A DNA stretch of 17,514 nucleotides from an uncultured Varibaculum sp. (GTDB lineage: Bacteria; Actinomycetota; Actinomycetes; Actinomycetales; Actinomycetaceae): NCBI RefSeq assembly GCF_902489465.1, contig NZ_CABTZZ010000038.1, positions 1 to 17,514 of the forward strand, written 5' to 3'. The translations under genes were made by a program, and so were the position numbers. Positions 1-6,535 of this stretch are shown here, one piece after another; position 1 is the first letter of the stretch, and each line of letters begins with the position of its first letter. The notes beneath the pieces are model-generated. The model was not told the DNA's origin. It searched no databases and saw only the letters and a list, made by a program, of their open reading frames with translations.

Positions 1-95
1 GGGAGAAGTTTTATCCGAGCAGGCTAGGTGGGCGCAAAATTTGGAAAACGCCGCTACGTTTTCCAAATTTTTGGGCAGGAGGAAAAACTTCTCCC
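1..95 (+). repeat. Structured intergenic repeat, copy A (two nested stems)
   Basis: An outer pair of arms, GGGAGAAGTTTT (1-12) and AAAACTTCTCCC (84-95), is perfectly complementary. Nested inside is a 15-bp perfect stem (36-50 with 57-71) with a 6-nt loop. The joining strands between the stems are unpaired: a 5' strand at 13-35 with CCGAGCAGGCTAGGTGGGC, and a 3' strand at 72-83 with TGGGCAGGAGG. The same joining strands recur at 17307-17373 (minus strand, copy B) and in part at 17478-17503 (copy C), while the stem sequences differ. The left end may continue beyond the window. It lies about 125 nt upstream of menE, so it could be part of that gene's leader or simply a dispersed repeat. I do not recognise a named family. 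Confidence 0.75.
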
Positions 96-221
96 CCACG
101 CTGAACCAGCCGCAGGTTTACGCCATTCACTCCGGAAGGAAAACCTAGCGTCCGCGATTGAATCAGGAAGGCTGCAACTGGCGATAGACTGGGCAGTAAC
201 GTTTATTATCGGAGGTTGACT

Positions 222-1925
222 TTGCGCATTGTTCCCCCACCGAGTGCAGAGGCTCGGGCAGCTAGTGAAGTATTAGCTCCTCAGGGCGACAATAGCGATA
301 AAGCTATCCAGATTGGCGAAGAAGCTGTTCCGCAGATTATCTGGGTGCAAAGCGAACTGAGTGCAGGGAAAGAACTGGGAGAAAACGGTAAGGATTCTGC
401 CGCACGGCCGCTGGTTTTCCTACCGGTATCCGATAACCCCGATCGCGATAAGTTGTTCTTTACCGCGCTCCGCACCGCCCTCTGGCCGGATAGTTTCACT
501 TCCCTACCCACTATCGATTTATCCGCTGTTGCCAGGCCAGCTAAACCATTCTTCGCGTTAAGGATTCTGGCCGATTACCACCCAATATTTTTCCCGGCAC
601 GCACCGAGCGTCTTTCTCCCTCATGGGCGCTCCGGCAAGCACAGCGTCTGCGCCGCCTCCCTAGCCAGGTCAGTTTTATCCTTTCCACCTCGGGTTCTAC
701 GAAACCCGGAGGGCGCCTGGTGGGAATATCTCTGGAGGCTTTGCGTGCCTCCCATCAGGCGACCGCGCAGCGCCTGGGAGGAAACGGTATCTGGGTAGCA
801 GCACTTCCTCGGGATCATATCGCCGGTTTCCAGGTGATTGCCCGCGCCTACGCGGGCGGAACTGAACCAGTAAATATCGATATGACCGGCGGTTTTAAGC
901 TCTCTCGGCTCCGGGAAGCACTGCAAAACACTCCCTCGAATAACCTTCCCGTCTATCTATCGCTGGTTCCCACTCAGCTGCGCCGCGCCCTCGCCGATCC
1001 AAAAACTACTGCAGCTTTGCGGATATGCTCTGCAATCCTGGTAGGGGGAGCCCATATTTCCTCCTCACTTCTTTCCGCTGGGCGCGAGGCGGGGTTAAAT
1101 CTGGTCACCACCTACGGGATGACCGAAACTTGCGGAGGCTGTGTCTATGACGGCATGCCGCTGCCCCAAGTTACAGTTGCGGTCAACGAGGGCAGAATAT
1201 GGCTGGCTACCCCCACTTTGATGAGCGGTTATTTGGAGGCAGAATCGGATCCAGAAATCCGCGAGTTTTCCGGTACAACCTGGCTGGCCACCAACGATAC
1301 TGGCAGGATAGTTTTCGCAGCCGAGAATGAGGGCATTAAAGCGGAAAGGATTGAGCTTTGGGATGCGAACCGAACTCACCCTCTAGTACCCGATTCTCCG
1401 CTCATCGAGCCAGTGGGCAACCAAAGCACGCTAGAGGCCACCGAGGAGACTTCCAAGGAGGGAAACGAGCGAGGGCTATATCCCCAAGAATCACTCGGGG
1501 ATAGGGCTGTCATTATCGACATGTCCTGCCCTGCTCATTTAAAAGTGCTCGGACGCCTGGATGACACCATTATTTCTGGTGGGGAAAATATCTCTTTACC
1601 GCTGGTGACCCGCGCTGCCGAACAAGTGGGTTTTCCCGGGTTAGAGTTTTGCGCTCTGAAGGATGAGGAATGGGGTCAGATACTTTGCGCTGTTTTTTCT
1701 TCTGGCGGTTTGCCTACCACAGAACCCACCGCTACTCCCGACCTTGCCCAGTTCGGCTACGACCTGCGTGAATCCCTTAGAGAGCATTTGCCGTCCTCGC
1801 ATCTGCCCCGCGCGGCGGCTCTGCTCCCTCACTTTCCTCTGCTTCCCACCGGAAAACTGGATCGTCGCGCCCTAGAAGAAGCCGTTCGCGCCCTCGATAA
1901 ACAAAACCGCACCTGGCGCAAATAG
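222..1925 (+). CDS. menE: o-Succinylbenzoate-CoA ligase (MenE-like), acyl-adenylate-forming enzyme
   Basis: This is an ANL-superfamily AMP-dependent ligase, best matched to MenE, which activates o-succinylbenzoate to its CoA thioester in menaquinone synthesis in the cytosol. Visible motifs (567-residue numbering): a P-loop-like STSGSTKPGGR at about 155-165, YGMTE at 298-302, the DTG ribose-binding aspartate at about 359, the hinge GRLDD at 444-448, and LPTGKLDRR with the probable catalytic Lys545. The family usually runs about 370-490 residues. The extra length here is an N-terminal extension and a stretch of roughly 70-80 residues between DTG and the hinge. The start is taken as TTG 222, because GGAGG at 211-215 lies 6 nt upstream; the earlier in-frame TTG at 216 directly abuts that site. 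No other men gene is in the window, so MenE rather than another acyl-CoA ligase rests on sequence resemblance alone. Confidence 0.8.
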   Translation: MRIVPPPSAEARAASEVLAPQGDNSDKAIQIGEEAVPQIIWVQSELSAGKELGENGKDSAARPLVFLPVSDNPDRDKLFFTALRTALWPDSFTSLPTIDLSAVARPAKPFFALRILADYHPIFFPARTERLSPSWALRQAQRLRRLPSQVSFILSTSGSTKPGGRLVGISLEALRASHQATAQRLGGNGIWVAALPRDHIAGFQVIARAYAGGTEPVNIDMTGGFKLSRLREALQNTPSNNLPVYLSLVPTQLRRALADPKTTAALRICSAILVGGAHISSSLLSAGREAGLNLVTTYGMTETCGGCVYDGMPLPQVTVAVNEGRIWLATPTLMSGYLEAESDPEIREFSGTTWLATNDTGRIVFAAENEGIKAERIELWDANRTHPLVPDSPLIEPVGNQSTLEATEETSKEGNERGLYPQESLGDRAVIIDMSCPAHLKVLGRLDDTIISGGENISLPLVTRAAEQVGFPGLEFCALKDEEWGQILCAVFSSGGLPTTEPTATPDLAQFGYDLRESLREHLPSSHLPRAAALLPHFPLLPTGKLDRRALEEAVRALDKQNRTWRK

Positions 1926-1926
1926 A

Positions 1927-1959
1927 TAGCGGCGGCGAGGAAACCCCCCGTCGCCGCTA
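1927..1959. terminator. Hairpin between convergent menE and trpB2
   Basis: TAGCGGCG (1927-1934) pairs with CGCCGCTA (1952-1959), with two further pairs after one mismatch. It begins directly after the menE stop and ends 12 nt before the trpB2 stop. It probably ends transcription from both sides, but no strong T-run follows in either direction. Confidence 0.5.
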
Positions 1960-1971
1960 CCGAAAGTTCAG

Positions 1972-3276
1972 TTACTTCTTTAGCACCTGGTGGTAGGCCG
2001 CCAAATCGAGCACCCCGTTTCCGGAAAGTCCGATCAAGAGCACCTGACCATCACGAGCCTCCCCCGAACGGATAAAGTCCAGAGCGCCGGCAATCGCGTG
2101 GGTAGATTCGGGGGCGGGAATAATCCCCTCGGCACGCGCGAACTCAAGACCGGCCGCAAAGGTTTCTTCTTGCGGATAGGCGCGTGCCTCCATCAATCCC
2201 AAGTGATAGGCATGAGACACCATCGGTGCCATCCCGTGATAACGCAAGCCACCAGCATGAATCGGATCAGGAACGAAGTCATGCCCCAAGGTGTACATCT
2301 TCATTAGCGGCGTCAGCCCCGACATATCCCCAAAGTCATAACGATATTCGCCTTGCGTAAGCGAAGGACAGGCAGCCGGCTCGCAGGCCACTACCCGGGC
2401 GTTCTTGCCTTCACGCAGATTCTCTCCAATAAAGGGAGTAGCCAGACCGCCCAGGTTAGATCCACCCCCCGCGCAACCGAATATGAAGTCCGCTCCGGAT
2501 TCTCCGGCTGCTGCCAGTTGGGATTGCGCCTCGAGGCCTATTACCGTCTGGTGGATAATCACTTGGTTCATAACCGAGCCCAAAGCGTAGTGAGCTTGCG
2601 GATCCGAAACCGCAGATTCTACGGCCTCCGAAATCGCCATCCCTAAAGACCCGGACGTATCGGGGTTTTCGGCTAGGATTTTACGCCCCGACTCGGTTAA
2701 TTCGGAGGGCGAGGCGTGACATTGAGCGCCATAAACTTCCATTTGTAAGCGCCGATAGGGCTTATGGTCATAGGAAGTACGTACCTGCCACACTTCACAT
2801 TGCATCCCCAGCATCGAGCACGCCATTGCCAGGGACGCTCCCCACTGGCCGGCACCAGTTTCCGTGGTGAGCCGCTTGATCCCGGCCACTGCATTGTAGT
2901 AAGCCTGCGCTAATGCCGAGTTCGGTTTATGGGATCCGGCAGGTGAATTACCTTCGTATTTGTAGTAGATACGGCATTTAGTGCCTAGCTCCTGCTCGAG
3001 ATTATGAGCGCGATAAAGCGGTGCGGGACGGAAACTAGTGTACAGTTCCCGAACCCGCTGGGGAATATCTATATAGCGTTCCTTGCTCAGCTCTAGTTCG
3101 ATGAGGCCGGGGGCAAATAGCGGCTCTAAATCTTTCGCGGTAATCGGTTCGCGGGTCTGTGGGTTCAGGTAGGGAGGCATCGGCTCCGGGAAATCAGCGA
3201 CCAGGTTGTACCAGCGAGAAGGGATATGGCTATCGATCGGAAATCCTAAAGGCTGGATTTTGGGGTTATCAGTCAT
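1972..3276 (-). CDS. trpB: Tryptophan synthase beta chain, TrpB2 type (stand-alone)
   Basis: This is a PLP enzyme of 434 residues that condenses indole with L-serine (or O-phosphoserine, as reported for some TrpB2 enzymes) to give tryptophan. The PLP lysine is K117 in EGNSPAGSHKPNS, with the family motifs ETGAGQWG (139-146) and the phosphate-binding CAGGGSNLGG (268-277). EGIIPAPESTHA (383-394) and SGNGVLDL lie near the C-terminus. The extended N-terminus and the SHKPN form of the lysine motif point to TrpB2 rather than the TrpA-bound TrpB1. No trpA or other trp gene is beside it, which suggests indole salvage (inference). GAGGAG lies 6 nt before the ATG. Expression is very likely controlled by the trp attenuator immediately upstream at 3333-3435. 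Confidence 0.92.
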   Translation of the reverse strand: MTDNPKIQPLGFPIDSHIPSRWYNLVADFPEPMPPYLNPQTREPITAKDLEPLFAPGLIELELSKERYIDIPQRVRELYTSFRPAPLYRAHNLEQELGTKCRIYYKYEGNSPAGSHKPNSALAQAYYNAVAGIKRLTTETGAGQWGASLAMACSMLGMQCEVWQVRTSYDHKPYRRLQMEVYGAQCHASPSELTESGRKILAENPDTSGSLGMAISEAVESAVSDPQAHYALGSVMNQVIIHQTVIGLEAQSQLAAAGESGADFIFGCAGGGSNLGGLATPFIGENLREGKNARVVACEPAACPSLTQGEYRYDFGDMSGLTPLMKMYTLGHDFVPDPIHAGGLRYHGMAPMVSHAYHLGLMEARAYPQEETFAAGLEFARAEGIIPAPESTHAIAGALDFIRSGEARDGQVLLIGLSGNGVLDLAAYHQVLKK

Positions 3277-3332
3277 TTTATGCTCCTCAATGAAATATCA
3301 CTTCTATTAAATAGTTTCCGCTGGCGGGAGAC

Positions 3333-3358
3333 AAAAAAATACCCGCCACTGGGCGGGT
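3333..3358 (-). terminator. Tryptophan attenuator terminator
   Basis: On the minus strand ACCCGCC (3358-3352) pairs with GGCGGGT (3347-3341) over a 4-nt loop. One base later comes a run of seven T (3339-3333). This is a canonical intrinsic terminator placed between the trp leader peptide and trpB2, about 57 nt before the trpB2 start. Its 5' arm can pair instead with the identical sequence GGCGGGT at 3388-3382, giving the antiterminator. Confidence 0.9.
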
Positions 3359-3435
3359 TAAACAAATGCCTGAAAGAAAGGACCCGCCTAGGCGAGCCAC
3401 CACCACTGAATCGATTTGATCGCTGTTTCTTTCAT
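3352..3435 (-). promoter_or_regulatory. trp attenuation leader with alternative pairings
   Basis: Segment 1 is GAAAGAAA in the first leader codons (3433-3426). It can pair with TTTCTTTC (3379-3372), next to segment 2, GGCGGGT (3388-3382). Segment 2 can pair with segment 3, ACCCGCC (3358-3352), which is also the terminator 5' arm. So a ribosome stalled at the Trp codons would favour 2:3 (antitermination), and fast translation would favour 3:4 (termination). The pairings are read directly from the sequence; the mechanism is the established trp-attenuation model applied to them. Confidence 0.85.
3388..3435 (-). CDS. trpL: trp leader peptide (15 aa, three consecutive Trp codons)
   Basis: The reading frame encodes MKETAIKSIQWWWLA and stops at TAG 3390-3388. 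Residues 11-13 are TGG TGG TGG, the hallmark of a tryptophan-sensing leader. It is followed by the overlapping antiterminator and terminator arms and then trpB2. A GGAG lies only 2 nt before the ATG, too close to be an ideal ribosome site. However, a possible -10 box TAGCAT (3447-3442) sits 6 nt upstream of the ATG, with TTGTAG (3471-3466) 18 nt further up, so the transcript may be leaderless. The peptide acts in cis as a sensor and has no expected function of its own. Confidence 0.9.
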   Translation of the reverse strand: MKETAIKSIQWWWLA

Positions 3436-3441
3436 AGCTCC

Positions 3442-3471
3442 ATGCTAACGAAAACGTGAAAGCAACTACAA
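3442..3471 (-). promoter_or_regulatory. Candidate promoter of trpL-trpB2
   Basis: TTGTAG (3471-3466), an 18-nt spacer, then TAGCAT (3447-3442) on the minus strand. Transcription would start at or next to the trpL ATG (3435). Match to consensus is moderate (3/6 and 4/6), so this is tentative. The geometry resembles the ATPase promoter at 14648-14653, which also lies 6 nt before its ATG. Confidence 0.4.
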
Positions 3472-3484
3472 GCCGTCTCAATAA

Positions 3485-3514
3485 TTGGTGTTTTGCTTTT
3501 CGGGGCTTTAGTCT
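3485..3514 (+). promoter_or_regulatory. Candidate promoter of metNIQ
   Basis: TTGGTG (3485-3490), an 18-nt spacer and TAGTCT (3509-3514). The predicted start near 3520-3522 falls exactly at the first bases of the SAM aptamer, which supports the assignment. Confidence 0.55.
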
Positions 3515-3521
3515 GAACGTA

Positions 3522-3604
3522 GCCATCAAGAGCAGTGCAGAGACCTGGCTCGCGCACTGCAGCAACCGATAAGACGGTGCTAATGCCAGGACCGATGGGA
3601 AGGA
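3522..3604 (+). promoter_or_regulatory. SAM riboswitch (SAM-I/IV-like, compact) controlling metN
   Basis: The SAM-clan core is visible: CATCAAGAG, GCAACC and GGTGCTAAT in the expected order. P1 is CCATC (3523-3527) with GATGG (3594-3598). P2 is GCAGTGC (3532-3538) with GCACTGC (3554-3560). P3 is ACCG (3565-3568) with CGGT (3575-3578). A 6-bp pseudoknot joins CCTGGC (3544-3549) to GCCAGG (3585-3590). There is no P4 hairpin of the SAM-I kind. The 3' strand of P1 runs into the ribosome-binding site (AAGGA, 3600-3604) 4 nt before the metN ATG. SAM binding would therefore block translation (inference). Repression of a methionine importer by SAM fits the known logic of this class. The exact Rfam subclass cannot be settled by eye. 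Confidence 0.87.
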
Positions 3605-3608
3605 ACTT

Positions 3609-4631
3609 ATGAGCAACGCTAAAGCGGAAAAGCCGCTGATTGAGCTGCGGGATGTTTACAAAATTTATCCCCGCAAAAAGCAGGACAAGCTGCACGCCCT
3701 CGATGGTATCTCCCTGAAAATTGGATCCGGGGAGATTCATGGCATCGTGGGGCAATCCGGAGCCGGAAAATCTACGTTGATTCGTTGCTTGACTGCTCTA
3801 GAACATCCCACTTCGGGGGAAATCTTGGTGGCAGGACAAAATCTTTCTACCCTGTCTGAAAAGCATTTACGCCAGGCTCGTCGCTCTATTGGGATGGTGT
3901 TTCAAGCGGCTAACCTGCTCGATTCGCGTACTGCCGCCGGCAATATTGCCTACCCGTTGTATTTGGCGGGGCAAAAACGCGGGGAACGCCACGAGCGGGT
4001 ACAAAAGCTTCTGGATTTGGTGGGATTGCATGATCGGGGTTCCTCTTACCCCTCTCAGCTTTCCGGGGGGCAACAACAGCGAGTAGGGGTCGCCCGGGCA
4101 CTTGCCGATGAACCCCAAGTGTTGCTGTGCGACGAACCTACCAGCGCTTTGGATACTGAATCGACCCAGCAGATCCTGCATTTAATTAAAGATGTGCATG
4201 ACCGCCTGGGGGTCACCGTGGTGATCATTACCCACGAAATGAGCGTGATCCGCGAGATTTGCACTCACGTGACTTTGCTGGAGCATGGGAAAGTCGTGCA
4301 GACGGGTTCGGTAGCGGATGTAGTCAAGTCGCACTCCTCGCGGTTGGCTAAGGATCTGGTTCCGCCTCCAAATGTTGATGACGAGGTTACTTTGGATGGC
4401 GAACCCGCCTCAGTAGTGGATATTGCTTTTACTTCTTCACCAGGGGTGCCCACCGGATCGAAAGTTATGGATCTGGTTGCCCAATTGGGCGGGGATATCG
4501 TGGCCGGGACTTTTGAAACTGTGGGAACCACGCAAGTTGGCCGCTTAGCTGTAGGGGTAAAAACCACGGGACTGAACGCTTTTATCCGCGAAATGGAAAA
4601 TCATCACATCTATACGGAGGTGCGAGCGTGA
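3609..4631 (+). CDS. metN: Methionine ABC importer, ATP-binding subunit MetN
   Basis: This 340-residue ATPase powers MetNIQ uptake of D/L-methionine at the inner face of the membrane. Walker A is GQSGAGKST (48-56), the Q-loop lies in MVFQA (96-100), the signature is LSGGQ (151-155) and Walker B is VLLCDEP (171-177), followed by the switch His in IITHE. After residue 250 comes the NIL/ACT-like C-terminal domain, which in this family binds methionine and inhibits transport when the cell is full. The start is ATG 3609, with AAGGA 4 nt upstream lying at the end of the SAM riboswitch. Its stop overlaps the metI start by 4 nt, so the two are translationally coupled. Confidence 0.96.
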   Translation: MSNAKAEKPLIELRDVYKIYPRKKQDKLHALDGISLKIGSGEIHGIVGQSGAGKSTLIRCLTALEHPTSGEILVAGQNLSTLSEKHLRQARRSIGMVFQAANLLDSRTAAGNIAYPLYLAGQKRGERHERVQKLLDLVGLHDRGSSYPSQLSGGQQQRVGVARALADEPQVLLCDEPTSALDTESTQQILHLIKDVHDRLGVTVVIITHEMSVIREICTHVTLLEHGKVVQTGSVADVVKSHSSRLAKDLVPPPNVDDEVTLDGEPASVVDIAFTSSPGVPTGSKVMDLVAQLGGDIVAGTFETVGTTQVGRLAVGVKTTGLNAFIREMENHHIYTEVRA

Positions 4632-5368
4632 GTCTGGTCGCTACTACCTCACAGGTTGTGTCCATGATGCCCTTCGCCGCAGATAGCTCTGGCCGCTGGT
4701 TTTCCAATCCGGTGATTACTAATAATCTGCTAGATGCCACTTTAGAGACGATCTATATGTCTTTATGGTCGGGATTATTCTCGATCCTGTTGGGGTTACC
4801 TATCGGTCTGCTGTTGGTGGCGACCGCTCCCGCGGGGCTACTGTCAGGGTCTAAAGTAGCGCGTGTGCTCTACGCAGTGCTGGGATTTATCGTGAATGTG
4901 GGGCGCTCGCTACCTTTCGTAATCTTGATGATTTCGATTATTCCCTTTACTCGCCTGCTGGTGGGCACCACTCTGGGCTGGAAAGCAGCGGTAGTGCCCT
5001 TAACGCTGGCGGCGGCGCCGTTCTTTGCCCGCCTGGTGGAATCCAATGTCCAAGGGGTGGACAGTGGCAAACTAGAGGCCGCAAAAATGGCGGGTGCCTC
5101 TAACTGGCAAATCATGATGGGGGTACAGGTGCGTGAGGCGCTACCAGCTCTAATCCAATCAGTTACCGTCACTTTGATTTCTTTGATTGGTTACGGCGCG
5201 ATGGCCGGTACTTTAGGCACCGGCGGACTGGGCGCCCTCGCTATGAACTATGGCTATACTCGCTTTATGGGTGACGTAATGCTAGTCGTGGTCATCGACA
5301 TTTTGCTGATCGTAGTCATCGTACAGTGGCTAGGCGATATGCTTAGCCGGCTGGTAGATCACCGTTAA
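4628..5368 (+). CDS. metI: Methionine ABC importer, permease MetI
   Basis: This is a 246-residue membrane permease of the MetI family, forming the translocation channel as a homodimer with MetN. Hydrophobic segments appear at about 43-67, 80-112, 120-137, 176-196 and 217-236. The EAA coupling loop begins EAAKMAGASNW (150-160). The start is GTG 4628, overlapping the metN TGA; GGAGG at 4616-4620 is 7 nt upstream. The protein is some 25-30 residues longer than the usual 217 or so at the N-terminus, with a short hydrophilic lead before the first membrane segment. Confidence 0.96.
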   Translation: MSLVATTSQVVSMMPFAADSSGRWFSNPVITNNLLDATLETIYMSLWSGLFSILLGLPIGLLLVATAPAGLLSGSKVARVLYAVLGFIVNVGRSLPFVILMISIIPFTRLLVGTTLGWKAAVVPLTLAAAPFFARLVESNVQGVDSGKLEAAKMAGASNWQIMMGVQVREALPALIQSVTVTLISLIGYGAMAGTLGTGGLGALAMNYGYTRFMGDVMLVVVIDILLIVVIVQWLGDMLSRLVDHR

Positions 5369-5547
5369 GGAAAAACCAGTCGGAGATTCTCGCCGCTCCT
5401 AGCGGCTCTCGATAAAAGTTATTATTTCCTGGCTCTACGTTAGGTACCCAGGGAAACTTCCCCCCTAGTCCACTTCGTAGACGCTGGTAAGGGCGGGCAA
5501 TAAAACTTTGTACACTACCTAAAAAACTACTTATAAGGAATTTTAAA
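5369..5547 (+). promoter_or_regulatory. metI-metQ spacer: two small hairpins and a possible metQ promoter
   Basis: This 179-nt gap is long for an ABC operon. It holds GCCGCT-CCT-AGCGGC (5392-5406) and a bulged hairpin TTTCCTGG/CCAGGGAAA (5425-5456). Near metQ are TTGTAC (5508-5513), 17 nt, TTATAA (5531-5536). If used, that promoter would start transcription about 5 nt before the metQ ATG, outside the AAGGA site (5535-5539). So either the AAGGA works on a read-through transcript, or metQ also has a near-leaderless message. I see no second SAM aptamer here. Confidence 0.45.
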
Positions 5548-6372
5548 ATGAAAACTTGGAAGAAAATTGTGGCCGCAGCTGGAGCTGCTGGCTTAGCTTT
5601 GAGCCTTGCTGCTTGTGGCGGTAATTCCGCTGGAGATAACAACAAGCTGATTGTGGGGGCTTCTCCGTCACCACATGCGCAAATCTTGCAATATGTGGCC
5701 GAAAACTTGGCTGAAAAGCAGGGTATCGAGCTGGAAGTCAAAGAATACACCGACTACATCCAGCCGAATGAAGCCCTCAACTCTGGGGATTTGGATGCTA
5801 ACTACTTCCAGACCGTTCCTTACTTTGATGAAGTTACTGCTAAGAACAAGTGGCAGTTCGATCATGGCGAGGGGATCCACCTAGAGCCGCTAGGTATTTA
5901 TTCCGAGAAGATCAAAGATATTAAGGATCTGAAGGATGGTGCCAAGATTGGGGTCATTAATGACACCACTAACCAGGCTCGCGCCCTAAAGCTGCTGGCT
6001 GATAATGGTTTGATTAAACTACCGAACGACGAAAAGCAGCAGCTGGTATCAGTAATTGCGAAATCCAAAGAATACAATCCCCGCGGCTTTGAACTCTCCG
6101 AGGTAGAAGGACCGCAATTGGTGCGTTCCCTAGCCGACCTGGATATTGCAGTGATTAACGGTAACTATGCGTTAGGCGGAGGCAAGAAACCCTCTGACGC
6201 CCTGATTTTGGAATCCACTGAAAACAATCCTTCCCTGAATATTTTGGCTTGGAAGAAAGATTCCGAAAAGACAGAGGCGATTAAGAAGCTGGACACATTG
6301 CTACACTCGCCGGAAGTAAAGGCTTTCATTGAGAAGACCTGGCCAGACAAGTCAGTACTACCCGGTTTTTAA
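5548..6372 (+). CDS. metQ: Methionine-binding lipoprotein MetQ (NlpA family)
   Basis: This is the substrate-binding lipoprotein of the MetNIQ importer, 274 residues, anchored to the outer face of the membrane. The signal peptide has a basic start (MKTWKK), a hydrophobic core and the lipobox LAAC, with Cys23 the lipidated residue. The mature part shows NlpA-family features: the GASPSPHAQIL opening strand, DANYFQTVPYFDE, and INDTTNQARALKLL. AAGGA lies 8 nt before the ATG. The long spacer after metI and its possible own promoter suggest that it can be made in excess over the permease, as is common for binding proteins (inference). Confidence 0.95.
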   Translation: MKTWKKIVAAAGAAGLALSLAACGGNSAGDNNKLIVGASPSPHAQILQYVAENLAEKQGIELEVKEYTDYIQPNEALNSGDLDANYFQTVPYFDEVTAKNKWQFDHGEGIHLEPLGIYSEKIKDIKDLKDGAKIGVINDTTNQARALKLLADNGLIKLPNDEKQQLVSVIAKSKEYNPRGFELSEVEGPQLVRSLADLDIAVINGNYALGGGKKPSDALILESTENNPSLNILAWKKDSEKTEAIKKLDTLLHSPEVKAFIEKTWPDKSVLPGF

Positions 6373-6422
6373 TCCCACTAACCTGGTGGAATTGAGAATC
6401 TAAACGCCTGAAATCTAAGGGG

Positions 6423-6455
6423 GGGCGGGTTCGAAGAAAAGCTTCGAACCCGCCC
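6423..6455. terminator. 14-bp hairpin between convergent metQ and lacI-type gene
   Basis: Bases 6423-6436 pair perfectly with 6442-6455 (arm begins GGGCGGGTTCGAAG) over a 5-nt loop. It is a strong, GC-rich stem about 50 nt after metQ and 81 nt beyond the end of the convergent regulator. There is no T-run on either side, so it would be a non-canonical terminator that could serve both genes. Confidence 0.6.
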
Positions 6456-6535
6456 TCATGGCATGTCTACCACTAGTTACAACCCCTAGTCGCAGTTATC
6501 TAAAACCAGAAGAATAATTATCGGATTTCCAGCCC

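Noticed and set aside
28..219. 63-residue open frame before menE
   Set aside because: It runs straight through the inverted-repeat structure of copy A, has no ribosome site, ends inside the menE ribosome-binding region and resembles no known protein.
3287..3755. Two minus-strand frames of about 108 residues across the trpB2-metN intergenic region
   Set aside because: They are frames through the attenuator, the riboswitch complement and the metN antisense; the trp leader peptide explains the real coding signal there.
5369..5547. A second SAM riboswitch before metQ
   Set aside because: The hairpins there lack the TCAAGAG, GCAACC and GTGCTAAT core elements found before metN.
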